Assembly (NCBI GenBank): GCA_037783415.1 | Contig: JAZGTN010000058.1 | Coordinates: 7,104,001 to 7,168,000, forward strand | Length of the DNA stretch: 64,000 nucleotides | Reading direction: 5' to 3' | DNA from: Leptasterias polaris | Taxonomy: Eukaryota; Echinodermata; Asteroidea; Forcipulatida; Asteriidae | Shown: one piece after another, positions 10,674 to 23,300 of the stretch | Layout of the letters: the number at the start of each line of letters is the position of its first letter | Numbering within the stretch: the stretch's first letter is position 1 | Translations under genes and position numbers: made by a program | Notes under the pieces: generated by a model | Databases searched by the model: none | What the model was told of the DNA's origin: nothing | What the model saw: only the letters and a program-made list of their open reading frames with translations

Positions 10674-13600
10674 ATGGATAAGTTTGCATTACTCGATTTT
10701 GGTGATGAAGGAGTGGATATTGTGGACACGGATGGTATCGAATTCCCTGACAAATCTCGGTTGAACAACACACAATTCGCCTTTGACGTTCCAGATGTTG
10801 TTTATTGCGATAACTCTAACAAGAAGGGGACAAAAAAGGGTGGCAAAAGACGTTTTTCTGCAAAGGTTCTACGGTTTGGAGGTACGTGTAATAATTTACG
10901 GTAGTGTAGTTAGCCTACGTTTGAAGGGGTTGCACATTCATGTTCAATATTTTATTTATAAAATGTACTTTAATACTATTATTAAATATATTATTAGTAT
11001 ATTATACAGACGGTTTCAAATCCTACGCGTCCACGCTCAGACAGTATTTTCTGTTTAGTTTCAAATTTTTCCTTTGAAAGAAATAGTGAAATAATTATTA
11101 ACGATGTCGCTGTCGATCGTCATGATCTGTGATAACAAAAACAGTACACCCGCAACAAGACTGGTTATATTTTAAACTTTATTTGTGTGCCCGTGGTTTT
11201 TGTGCCTTTTCCCCTCTATTAAAACCTTGTTTTTGGGTGATACCGTGATGTACATTAATTTTGTCGCGATCTATCTGGCCTATAGCTGAGATACTAATCA
11301 TCAACTTACACCATTTTAAAAGAAACACAGCACTGGTCCCTCCCTAATAGTAAACAAGTACAAAAAGCATGGATACCAGTCACACATGTGGCTTCTATAC
11401 CATTGCCTGTGTGCGCCCGTCCACTATGTACATACGTGTACAGTAGGTACCTACATCACATGTACATGTACATTTACAAGTTTACTAATACTAGTGTGTA
11501 CATGTACAGTACGTAATGATGTATATTTGAACAGTCGCCCGTGGCCGACTCTTTTTCTTCCCGCCGATTTTTATCATGAAGCTTACTGATCGAATGCTAC
11601 TGTCCTTGTTGTACACAGCCTACTGGTGCAATTTTTTTACAAATATAACAGAATTTTGATGAAAAATAATTGCCTTTTGCTTTTGAGTCGCGAGTGTAAT
11701 GTTTTGATCACATCATGTGGCCAAAAATTAACAACTTGCCCGAGAACCATACTTTGTCGGGTTCCCTTAACAATTTCGCAACAGTCCGACAGTTAAAATA
11801 TACGATCAACTGCTACGATCTATTTGGGACCAGACTGATTTACTCAGCGCCTCCCGCACTGAGCAAAATATTTCTTTGCGCAGACGGGCGTGAGATGCGC
11901 ACCGCATTGATACGCGTAAATTATTTCACAAAACCTTGATTGCGCTCAGCGCGGTGAATAAATCAGTCTGGTCACCATTAGATTGTAGCAGTTGATCGTA
12001 TAATTGTTTTGAAGTTGTTGAGGGAACCTGACGAAGTATGTTTTTCGCGCAAATTAATGGTAAGTATTTTGTTAACAAAACGGTAACATTCAATCGGTGA
12101 GTTTTCTCTTCCGTTTCATGATCGAGCTACCGCTACCAAGATTCAAAATTTCATCGGGAAAAAAACGAAAATACGAAGGAGGATAATCAGGATGCTAGGT
12201 GGTGCTTTAGCTAGATAGGGCCAAGGATACGAAGAGGATTGGCCCTATTCAATTATGTGGGGCTAAATAATGCAATGAATTTAGTCAGGAGCAGTAATGC
12301 AGAATTAGTTTCATTGGCAATGGCAGATTGGTGAAGTTGTTTTGAATGTGTATAAAGTGTAAGAATTGCTACAATCTAACGCTTGTGCGGACCCAAAGAA
12401 ATTGTTCGTTTTTCATGTTTTTGTTGGTGGTGTGGTGTTTCCACTGTTTGTGCATGTGTTATTTTGGGTGTAGTTTGGGTACAAGAAAAGAGGAATTTTA
12501 ATTTGATTGAAACAAAAAGATATTTCATAATCTTGCCAACAATTTTAATGAATAAATAACAAATTTTGTTCATGCCCATTTTAACCCCCTGCCCTGCTGT
12601 AGAATCAAAACCTGAACTGAAGCCATATTTGTCCAGGGTGATTAAAGGTTGTCCTCTCGAGGGAAAGAGCGAAACACCCCTAGGAAGGGGGAAGAGAGCA
12701 GTTAAACCCAACAAGATATTTACTGAAGATGAATTTGAAGACATCATTATAAGCAGTGGAGAGGAAGAAGACAATACTGCTAGAAAAAAAAAAGGTAGGC
12801 ATAATTAATGTTATTTGTCAACAGCAAATTGTATTTTACCTATGCACCTTTGAAGTTTGAGCCGACTACTTAATTTGAAAACAGTCAGAATTTGCCAGAG
12901 TCACAAATAATGTGATCTTTCTTCCTCAACTCAGCGATCTATGACAGTTGGAAGGATTGAGGTTTACATTTATTGCAACTAACTTTGGAATTTCATCTTT
13001 CTGCTCTACTTTTCTTAAACTTGCACTTATCATTAGTGTTGTCCACCCAGGCTTATAATTATAATGACCTTCACTGCATGCTAACTGCATTTATAGTTAT
13101 ACTCTTTCCCTCACATTAAAAACCAACAGAAGAAGGATGTAGCTTCTGCTGATGCTAAAGACATGGTGGACAATCTGTTGAAACAGAAGAGACAGAAGCA
13201 AACGGTAAAGCCTGGAATTTGTACAAATTTTAAGTGGTTCTCATTTTTTAATTTACTCTGTTAATAAATTGAACAATGTGCAATTTTCAACTACAATATT
13301 TTTGATTTTTATGTTACATGTTATTTGATTTGTTATGTTACGTTATCTTACTTTTTACATTTTCAATTGTCGTTTCTAGAGCTTGGATTTTAGCACAAGT
13401 AAAAAGAAAAAGACGGAAAGTGAAATGCTGGTTGATGAACTCCGATGGGAAAATGTTGCACTTCGACGTACGATAACAATAATTGAAGGCAAGTGATATG
13501 GTTTAACATCATAATACAAAAACGAAGGAAAGTAGATCAGCTGTTAAAGGGGGACTGCTTAGCAGGTCTGTGGCTATTCATATTTTTTGTAACCCAGTTA

Positions 13601-15737
13601 TACTGCACGTGCACATGCTGGCTGGCTGTTACATTACAAAGGGTGCTGTCTATATTGTATTGTGATGTGACACCAGTGTGTGAGTGCATGTGAAATACGT
13701 TTAAGTTCAGCAACAGGCCTGCAGTGCTATGGTCATGATGATAAGTCTCCCTTTAGGAAGCAGGCATGATATTCTTCCTAGTTTAGTCTGATTTATGATT
13801 TGTTCTTCCCTCCTTGATTAACAAGGAGGAAAAAGTTCACACGCCTAAATTAAATAGCCTGAGAGGTCTTCCCTTGTATAACTGTACTCGATGTTCCTAC
13901 TTTCTGTCTCGTGACCAAATACCATTTTTTGAAGAAGAGACAGTTGTTGCACCATTTAGTCATATTCAAAGCATTTTTCATTAAGAAAAATAATAAGTGA
14001 AATTGGGACCATCAAATTAAGGTAGGTAATTATAAGTTTTATAACATTCGTCATTTATATTTTTGTCATATCTCTTTGCTTTCTCTTTTAAAAGACATTA
14101 GCCCAATGTAGACATTAGCCCAATGTCGTGGTTGAATTAATGCAACAATGGAATTGTTGATCCTTCTTTCAAAAGGCTGTAATACTTATACACTTTATAC
14201 ACTTTTCCTTATTTACATACTGACAGGACTTCCCAACTTGCTAAAGGAGATGAAGGAAGTAATCGCCCTGACAAGTGCAACTTCACCACCTCCAAAGACA
14301 ATAACAAAAGAGGTAAACATAGTTTTTCAACTCAAGGTCACCAGCTTGCAGGGTTCCTGACCCCCCCTTATTGTCCGTCATGTTCATTGTGAGTAAAATG
14401 GTGGCTTGGCTTGGCTAGGACTGTACTGTCCCAACAGCAAACGTGCAGACTCCCATAGTTTTAAATAAACAAAACATGGCAGCGCACCATCTACATTGCT
14501 GAAAAATGTTGCTATTTATTTATTTTCTTTTGTGTTATGTTAACAGGTTTCCCCATCACCAGGAGCCAGAGACAACACTTCACCACCATCATCATCAGGA
14601 GCCAAAGACAAAACTTCGCCACCATCATCAGGAGCCAGAGACAGCACTTCACCATCATCATCTTCAAAGACTTGGAAGGCTGTGGACGTGAAGCTTAGCG
14701 ATGTAAATTTTTTGATTTCCTCTTTTTGTCTTATCGAACCAGTTGCCTAAAAAGACAGCCTCAAACTTATTAAATGTGCCATCTGTTTCAATTTAACAGT
14801 TGATCAATTCTGATGGAAAAGTAGTGGTGTCTGCTGAGACAATGTCCATCATCCCAGTGCAGTGCCCAAGGAAAATGGTGAATGCACTTTTCACAGCTGC
14901 ATTCAGCACAGAAGTTCTTGGCACTCATTCCTTAACCGGCTCTGTTTGCAACCTCTTCAGGGATCAGACCCCCAAACCTGGACTACCAACAGCTGATGTT
15001 GTTGCAATTAAAGGTATAAAATACTATAGTTATATTTTTGCTTTGTTGCGTATTTCAACTCAAGTACATATACACTGCAAATACATATTGTTGGTCTGAA
15101 CAGAGATTGAAAATGTTTCTCCATGAGGCATATAGAGTCACATTTGCAAAGTTGTATTCTATTATGTGTTTGGTTACAAGAAATTTAAGAATATTGCTTT
15201 CTACAAAGAGGGTGAACGTTTATCAATGATCAATGAAGGGTGGGGGGCGCTGAGGGGCGCTGAGGTTTGAATTTCATAGGGATTGGAATTCTGTGAAACA
15301 ATCCTCTTCAAGCCCAAACTCAAGTTTAAAGCAACAGATCCAAACTTCGTTTGACTTGTGGGTGATCTTTAAATTTATTCTAACCTTTGTGCTTTTCTAA
15401 TGGTTAAAGTATGTCCATGCAGTCTACATGTCAACATACTCGGAAACCTTTGCTTAAATGGTGTTTTCAGGTTTAGTCAACCCATTAATTAAATTATGGG
15501 ACAATGATAGTGAATAAACCCTTCCTAGTTGCAGTTAAAACTATGGATATTTTGAGGGAAATTTTGTTAAATCTGTATTAACAACAAAATCGTACTTTGA
15601 TTTAAACAAATTTTCCTTCTAATTTCTTTCTAATCACAGATTATGTAAAGAAACGCTTCCCCTCATATACCGACCGGCTTTTTAGCATACATGGACGGGA
15701 AAAGCTAAGTAATGTGCGGCGATCCACAAAGATTTGA
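10674..15737 (+). CDS. BEN-domain protein, eight exons
   Basis: Exons: 10674-10881, 12603-12794, 13130-13204, 13380-13488, 14227-14312, 14547-14702, 14800-15013 and 15640-15737 (TGA 15735-15737). The start is the first ATG of the open first exon (MDKFALLDFG). The protein has an acidic N-terminus, a basic stretch (KKGTKKGGKRR), a Lys/Glu-rich coiled-coil-like segment (exons 3-5) and a Ser/Pro linker with repeated GARDxTSP. A C-terminal BEN domain runs from KTWKAVDVKL through MVNALFTAAFSTEVLG and GLPTADVVAIK to DYVKKRFPSY. BEN domains bind DNA or protein in chromatin repressors, so a nuclear role is inferred. Intron 4 uses GC-AG. The exon 2 to exon 3 junction is out of phase by one base next to an A10 run, probably an indel. 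About 330 residues. Confidence 0.8.
11727..12062. mobile_element. fold-back/MITE-like element in BEN-gene intron 1
   Basis: Long imperfect terminal inverted repeats (about 11727-11855 and 11955-12062) share CATACTTNGTC, then ATACGATCAACTGCTAC, then ACCAGACTGATTTA. The roughly 100-bp centre is GC-richer and codes for nothing. It lies wholly inside intron 1, so splicing should be unaffected. Confidence 0.75.
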
Positions 15738-15759
15738 TTGTATATTTGTTCATTGGTTG

Positions 15760-16090
15760 AAGGCAGGGTGTACTTTTGATAACTACTCCACAAGTTATTT
15801 GACATACAAAAATTATGTGGTTGATATTATGAAAAATTGTTAGAAAACGACCCCTTTGAAGTAATGTAGTCTTAGAGAAAGAGGTAGTTTGTAGACCCAA
15901 ACTTTGAATTTGAGAAAGGCTTCAGGCTGAAGCCCTTCTCACGCACCAAATTCCATGTGACTGATGTTTTTTTCTTCATTATCTTCTTGCAACCTCGATG
16001 ACCAATTGAGCACAATTTTCCACAGGTGTATTATTTAATGCATGATATGTTGGGATGAGCTGTTATTTGATAATTACCAAAAGTATACTT
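15760..16090. mobile_element. diverged MITE, same family as 37793-38125
   Basis: Shares with the later copy TTGTTAGAAAACGACCCC, a GAAGTAATGTAGTCTTAGAG-type block, GACCAATTGAGC and ATGTTGGGAT in the same order. The ends (GTGTACTTTTGATAACTACT and its inverse TTTGATAATTACCAAAAGTA) are degraded terminal inverted repeats. It starts about 20 bp after the BEN-gene stop and so may form part of the 3' UTR. Confidence 0.65.
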
Positions 16091-16094
16091 CGAT

Positions 16095-16955
16095 TGGTAA
16101 CTGGGCCATTGGTTCTTAACATCATTTAAAAAATTCCCATCCTCCCTGTTTCTTTACCAAATATTATTTTTTTTAACAGGGTGAGTTGTTTCAAATCTTA
16201 AACAATCGACCATTTCCTTAGATTCTATAAAAGAGGGCTGTTGTTGTTGACAACACTGGGTCCAAAATAATATTGAAAACGTTATTTAAAAAAATTAATT
16301 CTGTTGAAACTTTTCGAATTGCTTTTTGAGCACACCATAAAGCAGATTTTGTATATACATTTTCATCATTTAGACGGCCTGGGGAATCATTTTGAGAAAT
16401 AACACTGACACTCTTCAATAGGAAAACAAAAATCATGCCAGCACTTTTTATTCAGGGTGCTTCACTTTGTTAAAATATAAAACTGGAAGTTAAGTGATTT
16501 GCTGGTTATGCTAAAATTTGTTTAATTCATTTTAATTAAGAAAATATGTTGTAGATTCAAGAACTTTGTATGTGATCAACAATTGTTCAAAAACATAACT
16601 TAATGAACTTTGACGAATTACCTAAGCATAACATTTTTAGTTTAAAAGTGAGTAGTGTCAAATTCATTCAAAATTTACACAGGTGCAGACTGGTCGGCTT
16701 CAAAAGTTTGTTAAAATAACTGAATACAACGTCACAAATTGACTTTTAAATAATGCCCTTTTTAAAACTTTGATATTTGAAGTTAAATGATTTAGTATTC
16801 TGAATTCAATGTTTTTAATGTTGTAGAAATTATGAATGTTAAAGTTGATAGCACTCACACTTGTTTTTAACTTTTACTTGGTGAAATAAATGTTCCACTC
16901 GACCATCTATGATATGGTAACAGATATGTATTGGCATCTTTACTTTGGATTATAT
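16095..16955. other. AT-rich intergenic sequence, nothing recognised
   Basis: No gene, repeat or structured element supported. Confidence 0.4.
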
Positions 16956-16959
16956 TTGT

Positions 16960-17930
16960 TGGATCAGCAGTATTGAATGGTGGTATTGGTATTACCAATG
17001 GTGCTCAATGGTATTGAATGGTACATGTATAATCGATGTGACCAATGGTACTGAATGGTATAAACCATTGGGCACCATTGGTATATACCATTCAATACCA
17101 TTGGTCATACCAATGGTATTTACCATTCAGTACCATTGGATACCATTTGTATGACCAATGGTAATGCATGGTATTGAATGGTAAATACCATTGGTATAAC
17201 CAATGGTGCCCAATGGTATACCAATGGTATTTACCATTCAGTACCATTGGATACCATTGGTATTGAATGGTATATACCATTGGTATGACCAATGGTGCCC
17301 AATGGTAATGAATGGTATTGAATGGTATATACCATTGGTATGACCAATGGTATTGAATGGTATATACCATTGGTATGACCAATGGTAATGAATGGTATAT
17401 ACCATTGGTATGACCAATGGTAATGAATGGTATTGAATGGTATATACCATTGGTATGACCAATGGTGCCCAATGGTATACCATTGGTATGACCAATGGTA
17501 ATGAATGGTATTGAATGGTATATACCATTGGTATGACCAATGGTAATGAATGGTATATACCATTGGTATGACCAATGGTAATGAATGGTATTGAATGGTA
17601 TATACCATTGGTATTACCAATGGTAATGAATGGTATTGAATGGTATATACTATTGGTATGACCAATGGTATACCATTGGGCACCATTCATTACCATTGGT
17701 CATACCAATGGTATTTGCCATTCAGTACCATTGGATACCATTGGTATGACCAATGGTAATGAATGGTATTGAATGGTATATACCATTGGAAATTACCATT
17801 GAAAAAAAACGTTCCAAAACACCATAGGATTGTAAAAGTATATTTCAATGGTAAATTTCCAATGGTAAATCAATGGTTTACCATTGGTTTACCATTGAGT
17901 TTTTTTTATAAGGGAAGGTTGCACTCCAGT
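16960..17930. repeat. palindrome-core array, ACCATTGGT type
   Basis: Nearly 1 kb built from ACCATTGGTA, its reverse complement TACCAATGGT, and TGAATGGTAT, placed so that both strands read as the same words. A common compound unit runs GGTATGACCAATGGTAATGA then ATGGTATTGAATGG then TATATACCATT. The right part shifts to AATGGTAAATTTCCAATGGT and ends at GAGTTTTTTTTATAAGGG. The three long minus-strand frames over the array (17092-17696) exist only because the repeat lacks stops. Confidence 0.9.
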
Positions 17931-18071
17931 CATGCTAAATGTTTGTTGGGCTGTTTGTTGGGGTGTTTGTTTGTTTGCTTGTTGTTTTTTACGTCTTTTT
18001 TATTATTGGTTTTTTCTTGCATTTTGATGTTGTTTACTATTTTAATGTTTCAAATTTTTAGATGGAAATGT

Positions 18072-21000
18072 CCCAGTGGGCAAAATACGTTGAATTAACG
18101 TTGAAGCAACGTCATATGCCGACGTTGGAGTAACGTTGAATGATGATTGTATTTGCAAATTGAATTAACGTCGAAGTACTGACGTAGATACAACGTTAAA
18201 CTCACTACGTTGTTTCAATGTCGGCATGTATACGTTGTTTTAACGTCAAATTTCTACGTTGAAATAATGTTGAATAATGATTGAATTTGCAAATTGAAAT
18301 AACGTTGAAATGCTGACGTAGATACAACGTTAAACTCACTACATTGTTTCAATGTCAGCATGTATACGTTGTTTTTACGTCAATGTTGGCTCAACATTGC
18401 CCCAACGTTGGTCCAACGTTGGGCCAACGTACAGTTAATCTAAAACAATGTCTTCGAGTTGAACTTTCTTGTTATGTAGTTAATGCCCATTATAATTAAT
18501 TCAAGTATGCTTATTATACTTATAAGGTATAAGGTATATACATGTACCGATAACTAAATACATTCTACACTATAACTACAACTTATACAGGCCTATACAT
18601 CCTTCTCCACTGCATGTCTTGTATTTATATAGTCCAGGATCTACAGAATTTCCAGTCATGGTTATAACACCTTTTTAAAATAAAACTATTTAATTTTTAA
18701 TTCACATCTTGGAATGACAAATGTTTCTTTGTACTTTTGATGTACATATTTTCTTACAAACGAATTACAAAAAAAAGTACAACAACTTGCCTGGGAAATT
18801 CCTAAATTCAACCAAAATTGTTTTGATATTGTCAGAAAAAGTCATACACTTCTAAGTCCCGCTCACAAATTTGCATAAGTTTCAACGTTGTCCCAACGTT
18901 GTCTCAACGTTGGCTCAATTTTAGCATCTTGTCAAAAGGCGCTCATACCCAAAAGGAATGTATAGCTATTTGCTTGCCAAATGTTAATGCAACATAGGAA
19001 TGATATAAAATTAGGTTTGAGATGTCGCATCAGTTACCTGAACTTAGTATAAAAACAACATTTCTATACACAAATAATTATCCCCCAAAATGTAAAATTT
19101 TAACTTCTTGTCAACATGTTGTGCACGAAAACCTAGTAGAAATGTTAAGCTTTTTACTTGCCAAATATTAATGCAACACAGGAATTGTACAAAATTGAGT
19201 TTGAGATGTCGCATTATCTACCTGATTCGAACTCGGTGTAAAAAATGTTTTTCCATACAAAAAAAACTAGAAACAATTACCCACAAATTGTTAATTTTTA
19301 ACACCTTGTCAACATGCGCTCAAAACCAAACTGTGAAGGGCAACTTAGAAGTATACATTTGGTTTGAGGTTTCAATCACCCGTCTGAACCTTGAGTGAAA
19401 AAACATTTAGATATTTTGTAATTGTTAAAAAAACAAATAGCAACAAAAATGTGAATATTTTAATGGTTGGGGCGACCTCAAGTGCAGTCGTGAACTAAAA
19501 GCCTAGAGGAAGCCAACTTCAACATTTTTAGGGCTGGCTTTAGGCCTATATCGATCCCATTGTAGAATAGGTGACCTTTTCCAACATCTTACCGTCCTTG
19601 CATTTCTGTATGCTCTGTGGTACTAATGGAAATTTTACATTATTATTTGGACCACGAATAATGCCTTTTATTTTGCGGTGATTTCAATCAATGTTATCTG
19701 GGCTATTTCTTGGAATCCTCGCCCCTCATGTCTATATTTCTTGTAATCTTCTTGGTAATTTTCTTGATGGAAAATGGTTAAAACGAGGCAATAGATGACT
19801 GGTAATAATAATATTAGTATGTTACTGACTGATAGTCTGACCGGACACAATTGTTCAATATTTTACCATAGAGGAAGGATTTTATAAATTTAAGTGTTCA
19901 CCATAATTAAGTATGCTAAATTCAATGTAAGAGTGTTTGGTTTAGCTCAAATCTAGATAAAAAAAGCAACTGCAACTTTTATCCAACATTGTACATACGT
20001 CAAAAACGTTACATTGAAACAATGTTACCAATTATAATGTTGGATCAACATTGATTTTAGGTTGTTATTATCGCAACGCAATTACAACCTTTAACCAACA
20101 TTGTACATACTTCAATATTGTTACGTAAAATAAAACCTTACCAGACTGACGTTGGATCAACATCGATTTTAGGTTATTATTATCGCAACGCAAACAAAAC
20201 CTTTTTACAACATTGTACATACGTCAAAAACGTTCACAATGAAACAACGTTACCAGAATAATGTTGGATCAACATTGATTTTAGGTTGTTATTATCGCGA
20301 CGCAACAATAACCTTAATCCAACAATAACCTTAATCCAACATTGCATTAACTTTTAAAAGTATACGTTGAAATGACGTTACCCAACTGACATTGGATCAA
20401 AATTGATTTAAGGTTGTTATTATCGCGACGCAATAACAACCTTTATCCAACATTGTTCATACGTAAAAATCATTACGTGGAAAAAACGTTCCCAGAATGA
20501 CGTTGGATCAACATCGATTTTAGGTTATTATTATCGCGACGCAATAACAACCTTTATCCAACATTGCACATAGGCCAAAAACGTTACATTGAAAAAACGT
20601 TCCCAGAATGACGTTGGATCAACATTGATTTTAGGTTATTATTATCGCGACGCAATAACAACCTTTATCCAACATTGCACATAGGCCAAAAACGTTACAT
20701 TGAAAAAACGTTACCAGAATGACGTTGGGTCAACATTGATTTTAGGTTGTTATTATCGCGACGCAATAACAACCTTTATCCAACATTGCACATAGGCCAA
20801 AAACGTTACATTGAAAAAACGTTACCAGAATGACGTTGGGTCAACATTGATTTTAGGTTGTTATTATCGCGACGCAAAAACTACCTTTATCCAACATTGC
20901 ATATAGGCCAAAAACGTTACATTAAAACAACGTTACCAGAAAGACGTTGGATCAACATCGATTTTAGGTTGTTATTATCGCGACGCAATAACAACCTTTA

Positions 21001-21367
21001 TCCAACATTGTTCATACGTCAAAAATGTTACATTGAGACAACGTTACCAGAATGACGTTGGATCAACATTGATTTTAAGTTGTTATTATCGCGACGCAAT
21101 AACAACCTTTATCCAACATTGCATCAATGTTAATTAGTATACGTTGAAACTACGTTGCCAAATTGACGTTGGATCAACATTGTTTTTTGGTTGTTATAAT
21201 CGCGATGTTATTCCAACACTTTTCCAACGTTTACACAACGTCAAACTACAACTTAAAACAAACATCGCAAATGTGACGTTGAAATAACGTTGTTTTATGG
21301 TATTTCGACGTTGTGACGCCATATCAACCAAAATTCAACGTTGAAATAACGTTGTGTGCCCACTGGG
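18072..21367. mobile_element. CAACGTTG-rich element with CCCAGTGGGCA termini, full copy
   Basis: Begins CCCAGTGGGCAAAATACGTT and ends AACGTTGTGTGCCCACTGGG, giving short terminal inverted repeats (CCCAGTGGGCA). Layout: an ACGTT-dense 5' part (18080-18440), about 1.5 kb of plain AT-rich sequence, a 111-bp tandem array (19970-21190) and an ACGTT-dense 3' part. It has no coding capacity, so mobilisation would have to be in trans. Near-identical sequence recurs at 39172-41789 (5' part) and 62433-62996 (3' part). Confidence 0.85.
19970..21190 (+). repeat. 111-bp tandem array inside the CAACGTTG element
   Basis: Ten or eleven units. Landmarks are TTATCGCGACGCAATAACAA, CCTTTATCCAACATTG, AAAACGTTACATTGAAA and GACGTTGGATCAACATTG. 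Spacing of the TTATCGCG landmark is 111 bp (20531, 20642, 20753, 20864). Each unit contains several ACGTT cores. Neighbouring units from 20580 on are nearly identical, suggesting recent local amplification. Confidence 0.85.
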
Positions 21368-21579
21368 GTATTTTGATTTTGCCTGAGATTTTCTAGTGTG
21401 GCAATACGTCGCAGTACAGGCAAGAAAAGCTATATTGTTATGTAGTTTTTAAAGAAATAATACAACTCAACATTTTGTCATTGGTTAAATAAATGTTCAA
21501 CACTAATGGAATAAATGACTGTTTGTAACATGTCTTCTGTTGATTCTGGACTAATGTTTATGTTAATTACGACACCTAG

Positions 21580-22075
21580 AGAAATTGCTATTGGATCCAA
21601 TAGGAATTCCTATTGGATTCCAATAGGAATCCCTATTGGACCCAATAGGAATTCCTATTGGATCCAAAATTCCTATTGGATCCAATAGCCGATTGGGCCA
21701 ATATCCTATTGGATCCAATAGGAATTCCTATTGGACCCAATAGGAATTCCTATTGGATCCAATAGGAATCCAAAATTCCTATTGGATTCCTATTGGATCC
21801 GATAGGAATCCAATAGGAATTCCTATTGGATTCCTATTGGATCCAATAGGAATCCAATAGGAATTCCTATTGGATCCAAGAGGAATTCCTATTGGATCCA
21901 ATAGGAGTTCCTATTGGATCCAATAGCCGATTGGGCCAATACCCTATTGGATCCAATAGGAATTCCTATTGGCAGTCCTATTGGAATTCCTATTGGAATT
22001 CCTATTGGAATTCCTATTGGAATTCCTATTGGAATTCCTATTGGAATTCCTATTGGAATTTTTTGTAAGGGTAGT
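21580..22075. repeat. palindrome-core array, CCTATTGGATCCAATAGG type
   Basis: Made of TCCTATTGGATCCAATAGGA and GGAATTCC palindromes in varying order. It closes with a homogeneous run of GGAATTCCTATT (12-bp unit, about 21975-22058) and the terminus GGAATTTTTTGTAAGGG. An internal block (GCCGATTGGGCCAATA) is repeated near 21687 and 21923. The reading frames across it (IPIG, LLEF repeats) are artefacts. Confidence 0.85.
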
Positions 22076-22129
22076 TGGGTTCGGAGGTTGGGGGCCGTCT
22101 ATACGCAATTATGATGGGTTTTTCTTTGA

Positions 22130-23300
22130 ATATGTGTTTAATTGGCCCAGATCCAGAGTGACATTATGTTCCTCACTACATGTAAACAACACAACATTGT
22201 ACCGAAAGGCTTACAAGTGAAGGACCCATTGCAGTCTACCTACAACACAGAGTACTCCAGAAAGATTTGCCAGAAAGCTTCTGGAAAACTGAGGAACCAT
22301 CTCATCAGCATGCTTTACAACAAGCAGAAGTTGATTAACAACAAACTTTGTGACCTATCCGATAACATTTTCTCCTCACTGACTCTCAATTTGGAAATAA
22401 ATATTTCCTACAGAAAGTCGGATGTGCCATGGGCTCCACAGCCAGTCCAGAAATCTGTGACATAACCCTCCATGATCTTGAAGATCGATCCTCCAACAAG
22501 CTGAACACATTCTTACTTGGTGGCGTTATAGGGATGAAATTATCATAATCTATGACGGCAAAATTGAAGAATTCACAAAAGTAGTTAAAAGCATGAATCA
22601 AATGCATCCCACCCTTAAATTCACTTTTGAGGCCTCAAATTGCTTAATCAACTACCTTGACTTAACCATATTCAAAGGTAACAGATTCCGAGAAACAGGT
22701 ATACTAGACACCAAAGTCTATACCAAACCCATGGAAACCTACCAACACCTACACAAAACCTCGTCTCATCCTCCACACGTGTTCAATGCATTTATTTACG
22801 GGGAAACCCTACGCTTTGCAACAAACAACAAAGGGGATTTCAACAAGGAAGTTGAGATATTCAAAAACAAACTCACAGCAAGAGGATACACCCACAATGA
22901 AGTGGACTGACAGATACAAAAAGTATCACATTGTGAACGGACAAACATGATTCATAAAAAACGGAAGCAAAACGGAACTTAAAAACACCTCTCGTCTTCA
23001 CGACAACTTACAACCCGGCATTATTCCACAAGGATATATCACGGGCAATCAACAAATTCTGGCCTCAAATTCTGAGCAATGACACACTCTCAGAAATATT
23101 TCCGAACCCACCATTCATTGCTTTCAAAAAAGACAAAAACATACGGGAAATGATCGTCATAGCAAAATTGCCACAAGACCCAACTGAGTCTGAAAGCAAC
23201 CTCGACCACCATTCTCCCGCAAATAATTCAAATGAATTACAAGAAACACTTGGATCTAATTGCCCTATTGTAAACAATCCAACAACGGATTACGCTTGAT
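22130..23300 (+). pseudogene. Penelope-like retroelement remnant (reverse transcriptase)
   Basis: Three frame-shifted blocks in order. 22142-22465 is an N-terminal segment (KGLQVKDPLQSTYN). From about 22519 the RT palm/thumb follows, with WWRYRDEIIIIYDG, then HPTLKFTFEAS, NYLDLTIFKG and YTKPMETYQHLHKTSSHP, to a stop near 22910. From about 22989 comes the C-terminal region with PLVFTTTYNP, EIFPNPPFIAFKK and NIREMIVIAKL, stop near 23299. This order is typical of Penelope-like elements as I know them. The catalytic YxDD is YRDE here, most of the fingers/palm is missing between the first two blocks, and no GIY-YIG endonuclease could be read. The copy is inactive. Confidence 0.8.

Noticed and set aside
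12376..12774. 132-codon minus frame
   Set aside because: Antisense shadow of BEN exon 2 and the end of intron 1.
17092..17696. Three overlapping long minus-strand frames (126-152 codons)
   Set aside because: They are stop-free readings of the ACCATTGGT palindromic array in several frames, with no domain or splice context.
21914..22220. Frames with IPIG and LLEF repeats
   Set aside because: Translations of the GGAATTCCTATT run.
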